NCBI GenBank assembly: GCA_025174535.1
Contig: JALBUN010000048.1
Span: 2,254,603 to 2,318,602, forward strand
Reading direction: 5' to 3'
DNA from: Cantharellus purpuraceus
Lineage: Eukaryota; Basidiomycota; Agaricomycetes; Cantharellales; Hydnaceae
Length of the DNA stretch: 64,000 nt
The notes under the pieces were generated by a model that was given only the letters and a program-made list of their open reading frames with translations, was not told the DNA's origin and searched no databases. Below, one piece after another: positions 41,922-52,800 of the stretch. Every line of letters begins with the position of its first letter. Within the stretch, counting starts at the first letter, position 1. Made by a program: the position numbers and the translations under genes.

Positions 41922-42282
41922 TGTGAGGGCGATGCTGATGACGAGGCCACAACAACAAGATACTCAATAAGTGAGAGCCGGTAAGAAATAATGCCAGCTG
42001 GTACAGCGGATATCCTCAGTCTATACAGCTGTTTCTGATAAATACATGGGACTTACCTGGTACAGCGGATATCCTCAGAGATCAAGCTGAGGGGATTACA
42101 CTGCACCAAGGTGAGTCTTTATACTAAATGATGGAGATGGATAGGAGAACCAAGATAGGGGAGGAAAGATAGGGGAAGTGATAGGGGCAATGAAATAGAG
42201 GAGACGCACCCTGACAGGCTGCACTGATAGGGGTGTCAAGAGAAAATACTAAAAATAGATATGACTTATTTGAACCCTGACA
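41922..42282 (-). mobile_element. LTR-C, 5' LTR of family 3
   Basis: 361 bp. On the minus strand TATAAA lies at about 42123-42118 and AGCTTGATCT at 42088-42079, about 35 bp downstream. The ten bases AGATCAAGCT at 41919-41910, two bases inside the internal region, are their perfect complement and occupy the primer-binding position. Confidence 0.92.
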
Positions 42283-42933
42283 CCCACAGACCTGGTTCTA
42301 TTTGTCTGCAAGAAAGATGGATCACTCTGTTTATGTGTCAATTTCCATGGACTCAACAAAATCACCAAGAAAGATCAGTACACAATGCCCTGTACCATGG
42401 ACCTGCTCAAGAGTCCATGCAAAGCCAAGATCTATTCCAAAATAGATCTCCAACATGCCTATCATCTAGTCCATATCTGAGAAGGCAATGAGTGGAAAAT
42501 GACTTTCCACACTTGATATGGATCCTTTGAATGGTGTGTCATGCCCTTCAGACTAAGCAATGCTCTGGCCACCTTTCAATGGTTCATGAACAATACCTTT
42601 GCCAATCTCCTTGATGTTACTGTCCTCATTTACTTAGATGGATAATGAAGACAAACATCAGACACATGTCTGGAAGGTACTCCAAGGTCTCAGCCAACAT
42701 GGCCTCTTTGCCCAAGCTGACAAGTGTGAATTCCACTCTGACTCCATCAAGTATCTAGGCTATATCCTCTCCCCTGCAGAACTAACAATGTCCAATGACA
42801 AAATCAAAGCCATACAGGAATGGCCAGAACTGTGGAAGGTCAAAGACATACAGTCCTTCCTAGGGTTTTCTAACTTCTACCAATGCTTCATCCACAACTA
42901 CTCTGATGTTACTGTTCTGCTCTCCCAGCTTAC
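42283..42933 (+). pseudogene. pol: Family 1 RT fragment (copy b)
   Basis: VLFVCKKDGSLCLCV-like, [58 protein letters not shown] (the Asp pair is broken by a deletion near 42640), QADKCEFHSDSIKYLGYILS and SFLGFSNFYQCFIHNYSDV. It ends at the LTR-B junction. RNase H is missing between here and the integrase piece at 44438. Confidence 0.85.
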
Positions 42934-43676
42934 TGTTACATCCTGTAACACCAAGTCTGATCTCCAGACTCCACCTCTATCTCCTTCTACTCCACCTCCA
43001 TCAACCCCACCTCCATCCACCCCACCTCCATCAACCCCACCTCCATCAACCCCACCTCCATCAACCCCACCTCCATCAACCCCACCTCCATCAACCCCAC
43101 CTCCATCAACCCCACCTCCATCAACCCCACCTCCATCAACCCCACCTCCATCAACCCCACCTCCATCAACCCCACCTCCATCAACCCCACCTCCATCAAC
43201 CCCACCTCCATCAACCCCACCTCCATCAACCCCACCTCCATCAACCCCACCTCCATCAACCCCACTTCCATCAACTCCAAACTCTGTTATTGTTCTCCAT
43301 ATAAGTAGTTTTCCTCTTATGAGTTACAACAAACCTTTATCTTTTATATTGCTTAGTATTTACTCCCTGTATGTTACAGTAGTTCATATATCAACTAAGT
43401 TTTGCCCCATCAACTTCTTAGTTGCTAGCTTCTTGACAAGTACCCTCTTGACAAGTCTAACTCTGGATTACTAATCCAACTCTGTACTCTGAACTCCAAA
43501 ATATTGGACCAATGATCCAAAGGGGTGCAACACACAAGTTAAAGTAAAGTCCACTCGATCTGACTCAATAGTTATTGTCCCCACTCTGTCTCCAGTCAAA
43601 CTGGAACAGTGAAGTCCCCTCCTTTTCCTCTGAACTCTGGTTACTCCATTGAACCCCTAGTATCCAGCACTTAACA
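42934..43676 (+). mobile_element. LTR-B (743 bp) with a long 15-bp array
   Basis: TGTTACATCCTGTAACACC...CCAGCACTTAACA. Flanks CTTAC and GTACC do not match. It carries the longest tandem array of any LTR-B copy here. Confidence 0.88.
42983..43275. repeat. 15-bp minisatellite (CCACCTCCATCAACC), about 19 copies
   Basis: Near-perfect head-to-tail units in the U3 side of LTR-B. Because 15 is a multiple of three the array reads as PPPST repeats in one frame and as other simple repeats in the others and in antisense; these are not genes. The corresponding array is 9 units of TCCACCTCTGTCAAC at 45248-45385 and 8 units of 16 bp at 28438-28570. Confidence 0.92.
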
Positions 43677-44437
43677 GTACCCTAGGTACTTACTTACTAT
43701 AGAATAATACACATATGTCTATATATATTTGTATATACAGCATTCCATTAGGGAATGCTGCTTTCTTTGTAGATATATGTGCCCATAGGGTGCATATGTA
43801 CAGTTATTATATGATCAGTGGACCCAAGCATATATGTGGGTCCACATGTAGTGAAAAAGTAACTTAGATTTAACCACACCACCTTGCACATAGCACAACA
43901 AATATGTATATACAGCCTATTTTCCTCAAATTTTACACAACACACTTAGATTAAAACTTATTTTCATATTTCAACATGATTCTCAAATTTTACACAATAT
44001 ACTAGATTAAAAACATATTTCAATATTTTGGCATAATTCTCAAAAATAATTCTTTTTTTCCCCATTTAGTGGTGGCAACTCTCTTGAGGGAACATCCAAA
44101 TATCATTGATTCTTTCTTATACAATACTTGTAACATAATTTGAACTATCTTTAATCCATATCTAAATACCCTATATAATACCAATTATATTAATACAGAC
44201 ATTCCTATTATATCCATGTAAATGATTATGTTCATCTCAACCAAATGTCTTATCTTTTAAAGTTTATTAAAATATAGAATATATGTTTATATTTATGAAA
44301 ATTTCACACATCCAAAATCTTTTTAAGATATCCAAATTGTAACTCCCTGGCTTTATGTATCATTGAAATCCTGATGTATATCTCATATACATCAGAATAT
44401 TGTATACTGACATGATTCCAAACAAGCGTCATTGATA
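43677..44437. repeat. AT-rich non-coding repeat with LTR-G-like start (unit J)
   Basis: The first 200 bp (GTACCCTAGGTACTTACTTACTATAG...) resemble LTR-G without its TGTAA start. The rest is about three-quarters A+T, without frames. Bases 44273-44437 reappear inverted at 45972-46129, ending in ACAAGCGTCA / TGACGCTTGT. No coding content. Confidence 0.6.
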
Positions 44438-45246
44438 CACTTCACTCCAATATCAGATCCCACTATCTCCAGTCATTTCAATAAACTGACCAATCGCTGG
44501 TCCATTGATCCAGAAGGCTTACTCCATCTCAACAATCACATCTACATTCCCCATGTGAACAATCTCTGACTCCATGTACTCCAGAACAAATATGATCATC
44601 CAATCTCCAGTCACTTTGGAAAAAACCAAACTATAGACCTAGTCAGGTGAGACTATGTCTGGCCTGAACTTCATGGTTCCATTAAGTCCCACATCAAGCC
44701 ATGTACCACTTGTATGCACTCAAAGTCACAGAGACATTGTCCTTATGGACTTCTCAAGTAACTCCCTGTTCTGGAGAGTCCATGGAATTCCATCTCCATG
44801 GACTTCATTGAGAAACTCCCAGCATCCTCCAGTTACAACACCATCTTAGTTATTGTGGATTGCCTCACCAAGCAGTCCATTTTCACCCCTACAGTCAACA
44901 CCATTACCACTCCTATGCTTGCAAAACTATTTGTGCTCCATGTCTTCTCCAAGCATGGAGTCCCATCACACATTACATGGTACAGAGTTTGTGTCCTCCT
45001 TTTTCTGGACCCTCAGACAAGCTTTGGACATTGAACTCTACTTCACCTTTGGATACCATCCAGAAGCTGATGGACAAACCAAATGAATGAACCAGACTTT
45101 GGAACAGTACCTCTGAGTCTACTGCAACTATCAACAGGACAACTGGTCCAACTTACTCCCACTCACAGAATTCATGTATAATAATGCTCTGAACACCACT
45201 ACTGGCTTATCTCCATACTTTGCCAATAGGGGTTATCACTCCAACA
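44438..45246 (+). pseudogene. pol: Family 1 integrase fragment (copy c)
   Basis: It resumes at TTGATACACTTCACTCC, the linker between RNase H and integrase in copy a. Integrase motifs in changing frames: SPWTSLRNSQHPP-type out-of-frame stretch, MDFIEKLPASSSYNTILVIV (44798), KQSIFTPTVNTITTPMLAKL, HGVPSHIT, EADGQTK followed by TGA, and GLSPYFANRGYHSNIS. Ends at a truncated LTR-B. Confidence 0.85.
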
Positions 45247-45974
45247 TCTCCATTCTCCATCAACTCCACCTCTGTCAACTCCACCTCTGTCAACTCCACC
45301 TCTGTCAACTCCACCTCTGTCAACTCCACCTCTGTCAACTCCACCTCTGTCAACTCCACCTCTGTCAACTCCACCTCTGTCAACCCCAAACTCCTTTATT
45401 GTTCTCCTTATAAGGAGTTTCTTCTTATGGGTTACAACAAACCTTCTTCTTTTATATTGCTTAGTATAGTTTGGACTTGGGTCCAAACTCCAAACTCATT
45501 TCTGTGTTGTACTCCATATCCATCTTATTGTTTTATCATTTTAGTTTCAGCATTCAATTCTCCACATACATATACAGGCTACTCTCTGTCTATTACAGTA
45601 GTTTGTATATTGACCAAATTTGCCCCATCAACTTCTCAGTTGCTAGCTTCTTGACAAGTTGAACTCTAGATCCTTGATCCAACTCCATACTCCAAACTCC
45701 AATATTGGACCAATGATCCAAGGGGGCACAACACACAAGTTGAAGCCAAGTCCACTCAATCTGACTCAATAGTTATTGTCCCCACTCTGTCTCCGGTTGA
45801 ACTGGAACAGTAAAGTCCCCTCCCCTTCATCACTAGCATCCAAACTCTGGTTGCTCCATTGAAACCCTAATAGCATCCCAGCATTTAACAGTATATACAA
45901 ACTAATACCCTCGATCATCATGCCCCCCTGAAGCACCCAAACCTCCATCCAAGTGGGAGTACCACCTGCCATCA
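45247..45974 (+). mobile_element. Truncated LTR-B plus family 1 leader and gag start
   Basis: LTR-B lacks its first bases and starts within the TCCACCTCTGTCAAC array; it ends CAGCATTTAACA at 45890. AGTAGTTTGTATATT (45597-45611) is the predicted start of R, and the following leader ATATACAAACTA (about 45893) is complementary to it. MPP-type gag start codons and GVPPAIIDAC follow until unit J begins at about 45972. This is an LTR followed by its own element, hence a 5' LTR. Confidence 0.82.
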
Positions 45975-46129
45975 TTGACGCTTGTTCAGAATCATGTCAG
46001 TATACAATATTCTGATGTATATGAGATATACATCAGAATTTCAATGATACATAAAGCCAGGGAGTTACAATTTGGATATCTTAAAAGATTTTGGATGTGT
46101 GAAATTTTCATAAATATAAACATATATTC
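45975..46129. repeat. Inverted copy of the end of unit J
   Basis: Reverse complement of 44273-44432 with scattered changes; starts TGACGCTTGTTC. Together with 44273-44437 it brackets the copy c integrase and LTR-B. Confidence 0.75.
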
Positions 46130-46841
46130 TGTTGAAAATTTTGCCTTGCTGGGAGGGTGTGGAGAATAGATTTTGAATAGTGACAGAGGGAGTGATGGGA
46201 ACTGGGTGTATGCATAGTCGAATTGAAGATATATCTTGGGAATATCCTTGTATGAAGTTTGATGGGATTTGGTATAGTCCTCGTCTAGATATTGACAATT
46301 TGAGCAGGGATCAGGAGCAGATGACTTGAACGAGAGTAAATGCTTAATAGAAAAATCAACCAGTGGAGCTTAGGCTTCGCAAACTGAGATTCAAATAGAT
46401 GTTTCAATACTCTAGAAGAGTATGCAAAGGTTTGACAAAATTTGAGTTCGTTCTGGAGTTATTCCAGAAATGAATAGTTCAGACACAGACAACAGAAAAT
46501 AAGTGAGAGGAAATTCTCTGGTCCATTTCATATCTAGATAGGCATGTTTTATACAAGATATGTGTTCTAAAAACATGTGATAAAAGTCCTGAATCATTTG
46601 AATCATGGGAAAAAAACCTGTGATAAAAACAAAATGGGGGTGGAGCCAATAGGGGAAAAATGACAAAATAAAATATAAAAGAAATATAGGAGAATAATCT
46701 GATGGATGTGGAGCTTACAGGGGCTTCTCCTCTTCCCTCCTAACCATTTCCCCTCACTTTCCTACCTCCCCCTCAACCTCCTGGGCCTCCTATGTACTCC
46801 TGTTCCCCCTCTCTCCTAACCCCTTTCTCCCATAATCAACA
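46130..46841 (+). mobile_element. LTR-I copy 2 (712 bp)
   Basis: TGTTGAAAATTTTGCC...CATAATCAACA, collinear with 19083-19849. Flanks TATTC and ATACA do not match because the left side is unit J, while the right side continues family 1 (ATACATACCATGAGACC). Confidence 0.85.
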
Positions 46842-47445
46842 ATACATACCATGAGACCTTCCAAGAAACTATTGGAGAAATATCTTGGTCCTTTCAAGAT
46901 CATCACTCAAGCAGGCTCTAACTCCTTTACCCTCCATCTCCAAGAAAGCATGCACTCCATACACCCCATCTTCCATGTTTCCATGCTCAAACCATCAACT
47001 CCAGTTCCTCCTATCATCATAGATGGAGAACCAGAGTATGAGATATCAGAGATCCTGGACTCCAAGATTGACAAGAGATGAAAATGTAAACTTCAATACC
47101 TTGTCAAGTGGGCAGGATATGAAGGTACAGACAAAGAAACCTCCTGGCTATCAGCCTTGGAACTAGGACATGCGACAGAGATTATCTCTGATTTCCATCA
47201 GGCCTACCCTCACAAACCCAGCCCCATCTTGTTTTGATTCACTCCAGTTTTTACTCCAAGAAATCAGTCATTCATTTTCTCTAGATACATCACTTCTCCT
47301 TGACCTCTGATTCCTCTGCATCCAACCCCTCAGACCCTCCATCCACCCCCTCAGACCCTCCATCCACTGTTTCCCCTGACTCTGAAATCTCCTTCTCTGG
47401 AATCTCCAACTCCAGCTTCTGCTCCTCAATCATCTGGTGGTAGAG
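46842..47445 (+). pseudogene. pol: Family 1 chromodomain fragment and 3' untranslated region (copy d)
   Basis: RPSKKLLEKYLGPFKIITQA, SFTLHLQESMHSIHPIFHVS, EYEISEILDSKIDKR then TGA, CKLQYLVKWAGYEGTDKETS, SALELGHATEIISDFH, ending PSPILF-stop at about 47236. The following 200 bp (TCAGACCCTCCATCC repeats) match the 3' region of copy a. Confidence 0.88.
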
Positions 47446-47637
47446 TGCCTGATGAGTTGCAGGGTTTGACTTTCCTTAAGGAACAATGTATTGCAAGGGC
47501 TTGTTTCACATGATGTACAATTAAGTTGCAGAAGGGCCCTATGAGCCAGTATGCATCTCATGGTAATGTATGTGTCTTTCCTCAGGATCCATTGTCATTG
47601 GAAAGTGTGCTTCCTCCTCCAATTAACACCCTGTATA
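47446..47637 (+). pseudogene. Helitron-associated DUF6570 fragment
   Basis: One frame with a single TGA reads ELQGLTFLKEQCIARACF, then IKLQKGPMSQYASHGNVC, VFPQDPLSLESVLPPPINTL. This is the pattern of the DUF6570 region found upstream of the Rep/helicase in fungal Helitron proteins. Only about 60 codons remain between family 1 and LTR-B. Confidence 0.75.
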
Positions 47638-48211
47638 TGTTAAGGGTTGAAAATCTTGGAGTGCAAAGGAGTCACTGGAGTTTGGATGCTAGTGAGGAAT
47701 AAGGTGGGACTTTACTGTTCCAGTTCAACCGGAGACAGATGTTGACAATAACTATTGAGTTGGATCAAGTGGACTTGGCTTCAACTTGTGTGTTGTGCCC
47801 CCTCGAATCATTGGTCCAATATTTCAGAGATCAGAGTACAGAGTTGAATCAAGGATCCAGAGTTTGACTTGTCAAGAAGATACTTGTCAAGAAGCTAGCA
47901 ACCAAGAAGCTGATGGGGATCTTAGTTGATATATGAACTGCTGTAACATACAGAGAGTAGCCCACATAAGTATGTGAAGAAATGAATGATAAACTAAAAG
48001 CAATAGGACAATAAGATGGATATGGAATACAACACAGAAAGGAGTTCAGAGTTCAGACTCAAGTCCAAACTAATACTAAACAATATAAAGAGTAACAGCT
48101 TGTTGTAACCCATATGAAGAAAACTACTTATAAGGAGAACAATAATGGAGTTTGGGGTTGACAGAGGTGGAGTTAACAGAGGTGGAGTAAAAGGAGATGG
48201 AGATGAAGTCC
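47638..48211 (-). mobile_element. LTR-B, truncated by the family 2 copy b 5' LTR
   Basis: Starts TGTTAAGGGTTG on the plus strand (the LTR end) and is followed to GGAGATGAAGTCC, where LTR-A begins; the TGTTACATCC end is missing. Confidence 0.85.
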
Positions 48212-48739
48212 TGTTATGACTATATTCATTAACGCCCAGATCCCCATCCAATCCACTCAGATCCCTGCACATACGAAATCTATACTCCATTTGGAAACTG
48301 CCACGTCTCCATTTACCTGTCCAATTGTCACCGCCGATTCTGCCCATCCATCTCTGGTTCCGATTGATGCATCAGCATCACCATAGGAACCCAGACATCT
48401 GTCCCTGTCGGACTCAGACATACTCATGTAAGGCTGTCGGCCTCAGAGACCCATCACTGGAGTAATTATTATTAGATTTCAAATATGTATTTAAGTTGCC
48501 TGACTGGGGACTTCATTCCCCAGTTTGAATATTGAATCACGCCTAGTTCCTAAAGTCCGATCCTAACTCTCTAAGTCATACTCCATCTCTGAAATCTCGG
48601 ACACCGGTATTAGTGAGGGCGCAGCACATAAGCTGAAGCCAAGTCCATTCTGACCCCCATGACATAACCGACTCCTTCTCCAACTCTGACCAAACCTCCA
48701 ACCCAATCTCCGACCCCCAATTGGACCTAGTGCATAACA
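48212..48739 (+). mobile_element. LTR-A, 5' LTR of family 2 copy b (528 bp)
   Basis: TGTTATGACTATATTC...GACCTAGTGCATAACA, with TGTTATG/CATAACA inverted ends. It inserts into LTR-B. Confidence 0.9.
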
Positions 48740-48771
48740 GTATATTCGAACTGCCATACTCACTCCTACCA

Positions 48772-49890
48772 ATGCCACAATCCACCGCCAATTCTGAACA
48801 CACACGAACCGTCAAGGTGCCCACTCCCAGCATTGACACCATCCCTGAGGTCATCGAAGAACCGACGGACCACATGGGGGCCATCAATGAAGAAGACGAC
48901 ACCCCACCCTCTCCAAATCTGGCGCAAGCCATCTCCCTGCTCACCAGCAGCATCTGTAACCCACAAGCTCCTAAGTCCCAGACCAAGGTCTGAGAACCCG
49001 ACCCCTTCGATGGCTCCGATCTGTGAAAACTCCAGCTGTTCTTGGTGCAATGCTGGTTGAATTTCTGCGACTGCCCTGACACATTCACATCCGATCGGGC
49101 AAAGGTCACCTTTGCCATGTCCTATCTCAAGGGCACCGCACTGGACTACTTCAAGCCAGTGCTCATGGACGACTCCGATGACCCGTTATGGTCAGAAGAC
49201 TACTCCGACTTCATCTCCGAACTTCGGACCAATTTCAGATGTTACAACCCCGAGGCTGATGCCGAGAATGAACTTGATCGACTTCAGATGAAGGAAAATC
49301 ACAAAATTGCAAAATACATTGTGAGTTTCCAGCAGCTAGCCCTGAAAGTCCAATGGGGTGACGCTGCACTCCGACACCAATTTTATGTTGGACTCCCATC
49401 CCGCATCAAGGACAAGATATCACGCGTTGGTAAGCCAGATACTTTGATTACCCTTCACAAACTCACCCAATCCATTGATGCCTGTTATTGGGAACATCAA
49501 TCCGAGGTCTCCTGCAAAAATTCAATCAACAACAATTTGGACAAAGCATTGGACAAGACCCCAAAATCCAGCAAGGGGTCCGATAAGAAGACCACCACCA
49601 ACTCAGGCCAGAAGTCAAACACTGGTAACGCTGCCACTTCCAGTTCTGGTCAGAACAACTCTGGCACCAGCAACAACTCCGGAGCTTGCAAGAGTACTCC
49701 GGACCTCTCCACCAAGCTGGGGAAGGACAGAAAACTTACCCAGCAGGAACGCCAGCGCCACATGGACAACAACCTCTGTCTGTTCTGTGGAAAACCTGGC
49801 CACCAAGCCAAGGATTGCAACAAGGCAACCTCATCTGCAGCAAAGGCAAAGGGCCATGCCACCAATGCCACGACGGACCAAAAAAAATAG
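48772..49890 (+). pseudogene. gag: Family 2 gag (copy b)
   Basis: MPQSTANSEHTRTVKVPTPS; the same TGA as in copy a after KSQTKV; a second TGA eight codons on (SDL-stop-KLQLFL); then an uninterrupted frame with FLVQCWLNF, VTFAMSYLKGTALDYFKPVL, RTNFRCYNPEADAENELD, PSRIKDKISRVGKPDTL, a Ser/Asn/Thr-rich linker and the zinc knuckle [14 protein letters not shown]. It ends CAA AAA AAA TAG with A AAA AAA at 49881-49887; slipping back one base reads [10 protein letters not shown], the start of pol. Confidence 0.9.
49881..49890 (+). promoter_or_regulatory. Candidate -1 frameshift heptamer at the gag/pol border
   Basis: A AAA AAA directly before the gag TAG, in the correct zero-frame phase (X XXY YYZ). 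The same heptamer and spacing occur in copy a at 32421-32427 (TAG 32428-32430). The -1 frame is open through the protease in both. A stimulatory hairpin or pseudoknot downstream was not examined. Confidence 0.6.
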
Positions 49891-52800
49891 TAAGCAGTCC
49901 TATAGCCTCCATACGGGCTGAGGGCTGTGTTGGTACTCCCTGTATGACAAACGAGGTCCGCCTGAACGCATCCACTCTTTCCCACTCTGACTCCCTTACC
50001 CTCCTTGTCTACTCTGACTCCATTCCCGATACTGCTATCCAAGCATTAATTGACTCTGGTTCTACTCATTGTTTCCTCAATTCCTCTTTTTCCAATTTAC
50101 ATAAACTCCACACATACACCATAACTCTGATATTGCTCCGATTATTTGATGGCACTACTAATGCTGTTATTTCACGAGCTATAGATCTGTCTATCTATTT
50201 TTCTGTTGGAGAAATCCAGAACCTTACATTCTATGTTACTCCACTTGACTCCAGCTGTTCTGTGGTTCTTGGACATAATTGGCTCACCTGCTACAATCCG
50301 TTGATTGACTGGGCATTGGGCCATATCACATTCCGTTCCCCAGTACAGGCTGTGTCATTCCTGACATCACCAGCAACTTTAGGTGCAAAACTATCTTCTG
50401 CCTCCACTGACTCTGCTCCAATAGATACTCTGTCTACCCCTCCATTTATATTGATGGTGGACGCTATGGTCTTTACCAGACTAAGCAAACTGGATGGTTC
50501 TCACACATTCCAGGTCCACCTCTCCAATCCAATATTCCTCGCCACTCGTTCCACCTGATCAACTCCACTGGACCTATCTATGGTTCCTAAGGAGTATCAT
50601 GAGTTCACCGATGTATTCAGCAAGTCTAAAGCTGACTCCCTAGCAGAACACCGATCATACAATCTCACGATTGAACTGGATGACAACTCCACCCCTCTGC
50701 TTGGTCCTATCTACTCGCTATCCCAAAAAGAGCTACTGGCTCTCCAAACATTCAGACAAGAACTTGGCCACGGGCTTCATCCGCCCATCCCTATCACCCC
50801 ATGGCGCTCCAGTCCTATTTGTCCGCAAAAAGGACGGATCACTCTGTCTATGCATCGACTTCTGTGGACTCAACAAGATCACCAAGAAAGACCAATACCC
50901 AATTCCCTGCACCATGGACCTACTCGAGAGTCCTCAAAAGGCTAAGATCTATTCCAAAATAGATCTCCAACATGCCTACCATCTAGTCCGCATCCGAGAA
51001 GGCGACAAATGGAAAACAACTTTCTGCACACAATATGAATCTTTCTGGTGCGTCATGCCCTTCGGACTAACCAATGCTCCGGCCACCTTCCAGAGGTTCA
51101 TGAATGATACCTTCGCCGACCTCCTCAATGTGACTGTCCTCGTTTACTTAGACAACATTTTGGTATATTCGGACAACAAAGAAGAACATTGGACACATGT
51201 CCGAGAGGTACTCCGACGTCTCCGAAAACATGGCCTCTTCGCCCGTGCTGACAAATGCGAATTCCACTGACTCGGTCAAATATCTAGGCTATATCCTCTC
51301 CCCAGCAGGACAAAATCAAAGCCATACAGGAATGGCCGGAACCCTGGAAAGTCAAAGATGTACAGTCCTTCCTGGGGGTTCACCAACTTCTACCACCGCT
51401 TCATTCACGACTACTCCGATATCACCGTTCTACTCACCCAACTTACTAGGAAGGGTATCCAATGGAATTTCACTGACAAATGTAGACAGAGCTTTGAGAC
51501 CTTGAAAAAGGCCTTTACTTCCACTCCGATACTGACTCATTTTATTAGAGACCGATGCCTCTGACTATGCACTTGCCGCGATCCTGTCCATCATCTCTCC
51601 AGACAACAGACAAGTCCATCCAATCGCTTTTCACTCACGTACATTTATGCCCCCTGAACTGAACTATGATGTCCATGACAAAGAGCTCCTTGCCATATAT
51701 GAAGCCTTCTGGATATGGAGACACTACCTTGAAGGCCCCTCCGATCTGGTGGACGTCATAACTGACCACAAAAACTTGGAATACTTCTCCACAACAAAAC
51801 TACTCACCCAAAGACAAGTCCAATGGTCCGAATACCTATCTCAGTTCAATCTCATTATCCGTTTCCATCCAGGTCGACTTGGAGCAAAGCCCGATGCGTT
51901 AACTAGATGATGGGATGTCTACCCTAAAGAGGGGAATAGCGACTATGCCACTGTAAACCCACACAACTTTCGTCCTGTGTTTACTAATGAGCAGCTGGCA
52001 TCATCCCTATGAGCATCCACCCTCTTGACTCCCACCCTCCGAGCTGTCATGATTATGGACATCGACCAACTCCACTCCGACATCCACTCATCACTCCGAT
52101 CCGATCCCATTGCAGTTAAACACTTGGACAACCCTTCCAATCCGAAATGGTCACTTGACCCTGAAGGACACCTCTGACACAACAACCAGATATATGTCCC
52201 CAATGCCAACAGTCTCCGACTCCAAATTTTGCAGTATTATCATGATCACCCGATCTCAGGCCATTTTGGGCAAAATCACACACAAGGATTAATCCGACGA
52301 GACTATGTATGGCCAAAAATGTGGGAATACATTCAACACTACTGTAACTCCTGCACCACGTGTATGCGCTCAAAATCGCAAAGGCACAAACCCTATGGAA
52401 CACTTAAGCAACTTCCAGTCCTGGAGCAACCATGGAACTCCATCTCCATGGATTTCATAGAGAAGCTCCCCCCATCGCTCAGATACGACACCATACTCGT
52501 ATTGTCAACAGGTTCACTAAACAGTCACTATTCATTCTGATGCATGACACCATCACCTCCGCCTCACTAGCTAAACTGTTCATTCTCCACATATTCTCTA
52601 AACACGGAGTCCCATCGCATGTCACGTCCGATCAGGGTTTGGAGTTTGTGTCCTCCTTCTGCACATTAGGAAAGGCTCTCGACATGAAGCTTCATTTCAC
52701 CTCTGGATACCATCCTGAAGGAGACAGACAAACAGAACGAATGAATCAGTCCCTGGAGCAATATCTCCAAATCTATTGTAACTATCAACAGGACAACTGG

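Larger units (their letters stand above)
36386..42282 (-). mobile_element. Ty3/gypsy chromovirus, family 3, nearly full length
   Basis: Two LTR-C copies in the same orientation (5' LTR 42282-41922, 3' LTR 36747-36386) bracket gag, pol and chromodomain on the minus strand. It is the least damaged element in the window: large gag, PR-RT and RH-IN frames remain, with one deletion in gag, a frame change before RNase H, and stops before and within the integrase-chromodomain linker. Its 3' internal end has been replaced by an LTR-E fragment. The outer flanks (AACCTCCTT of family 2; CCCACAGACC of a family 1 RT) do not match, so one or both ends are recombinant. Confidence 0.9.

Noticed and set aside
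42983..43275. CRISPR-like array
   Set aside because: Units are 15 bp and directly adjacent, without unique spacers; the genome is eukaryotic.
42638..43474. Long proline-rich (PPPST)n ORF and its antisense (MEVGL)n frame
   Set aside because: Produced by a 15-bp tandem array inside LTR-B; all frames of such an array stay open. The upstream part is RT in decay.
45199..45486. (GGVDR)n and (NSTSV)n frames
   Set aside because: Same cause: a 15-bp array in the truncated LTR-B.
48738..48760. tRNA-type primer-binding site (TTCGAAC resembling a T-loop complement) after LTR-A
   Set aside because: No TGG at the LTR border, and the distance does not fit a tRNA 3' end; pairing with the LTR R region explains it better.
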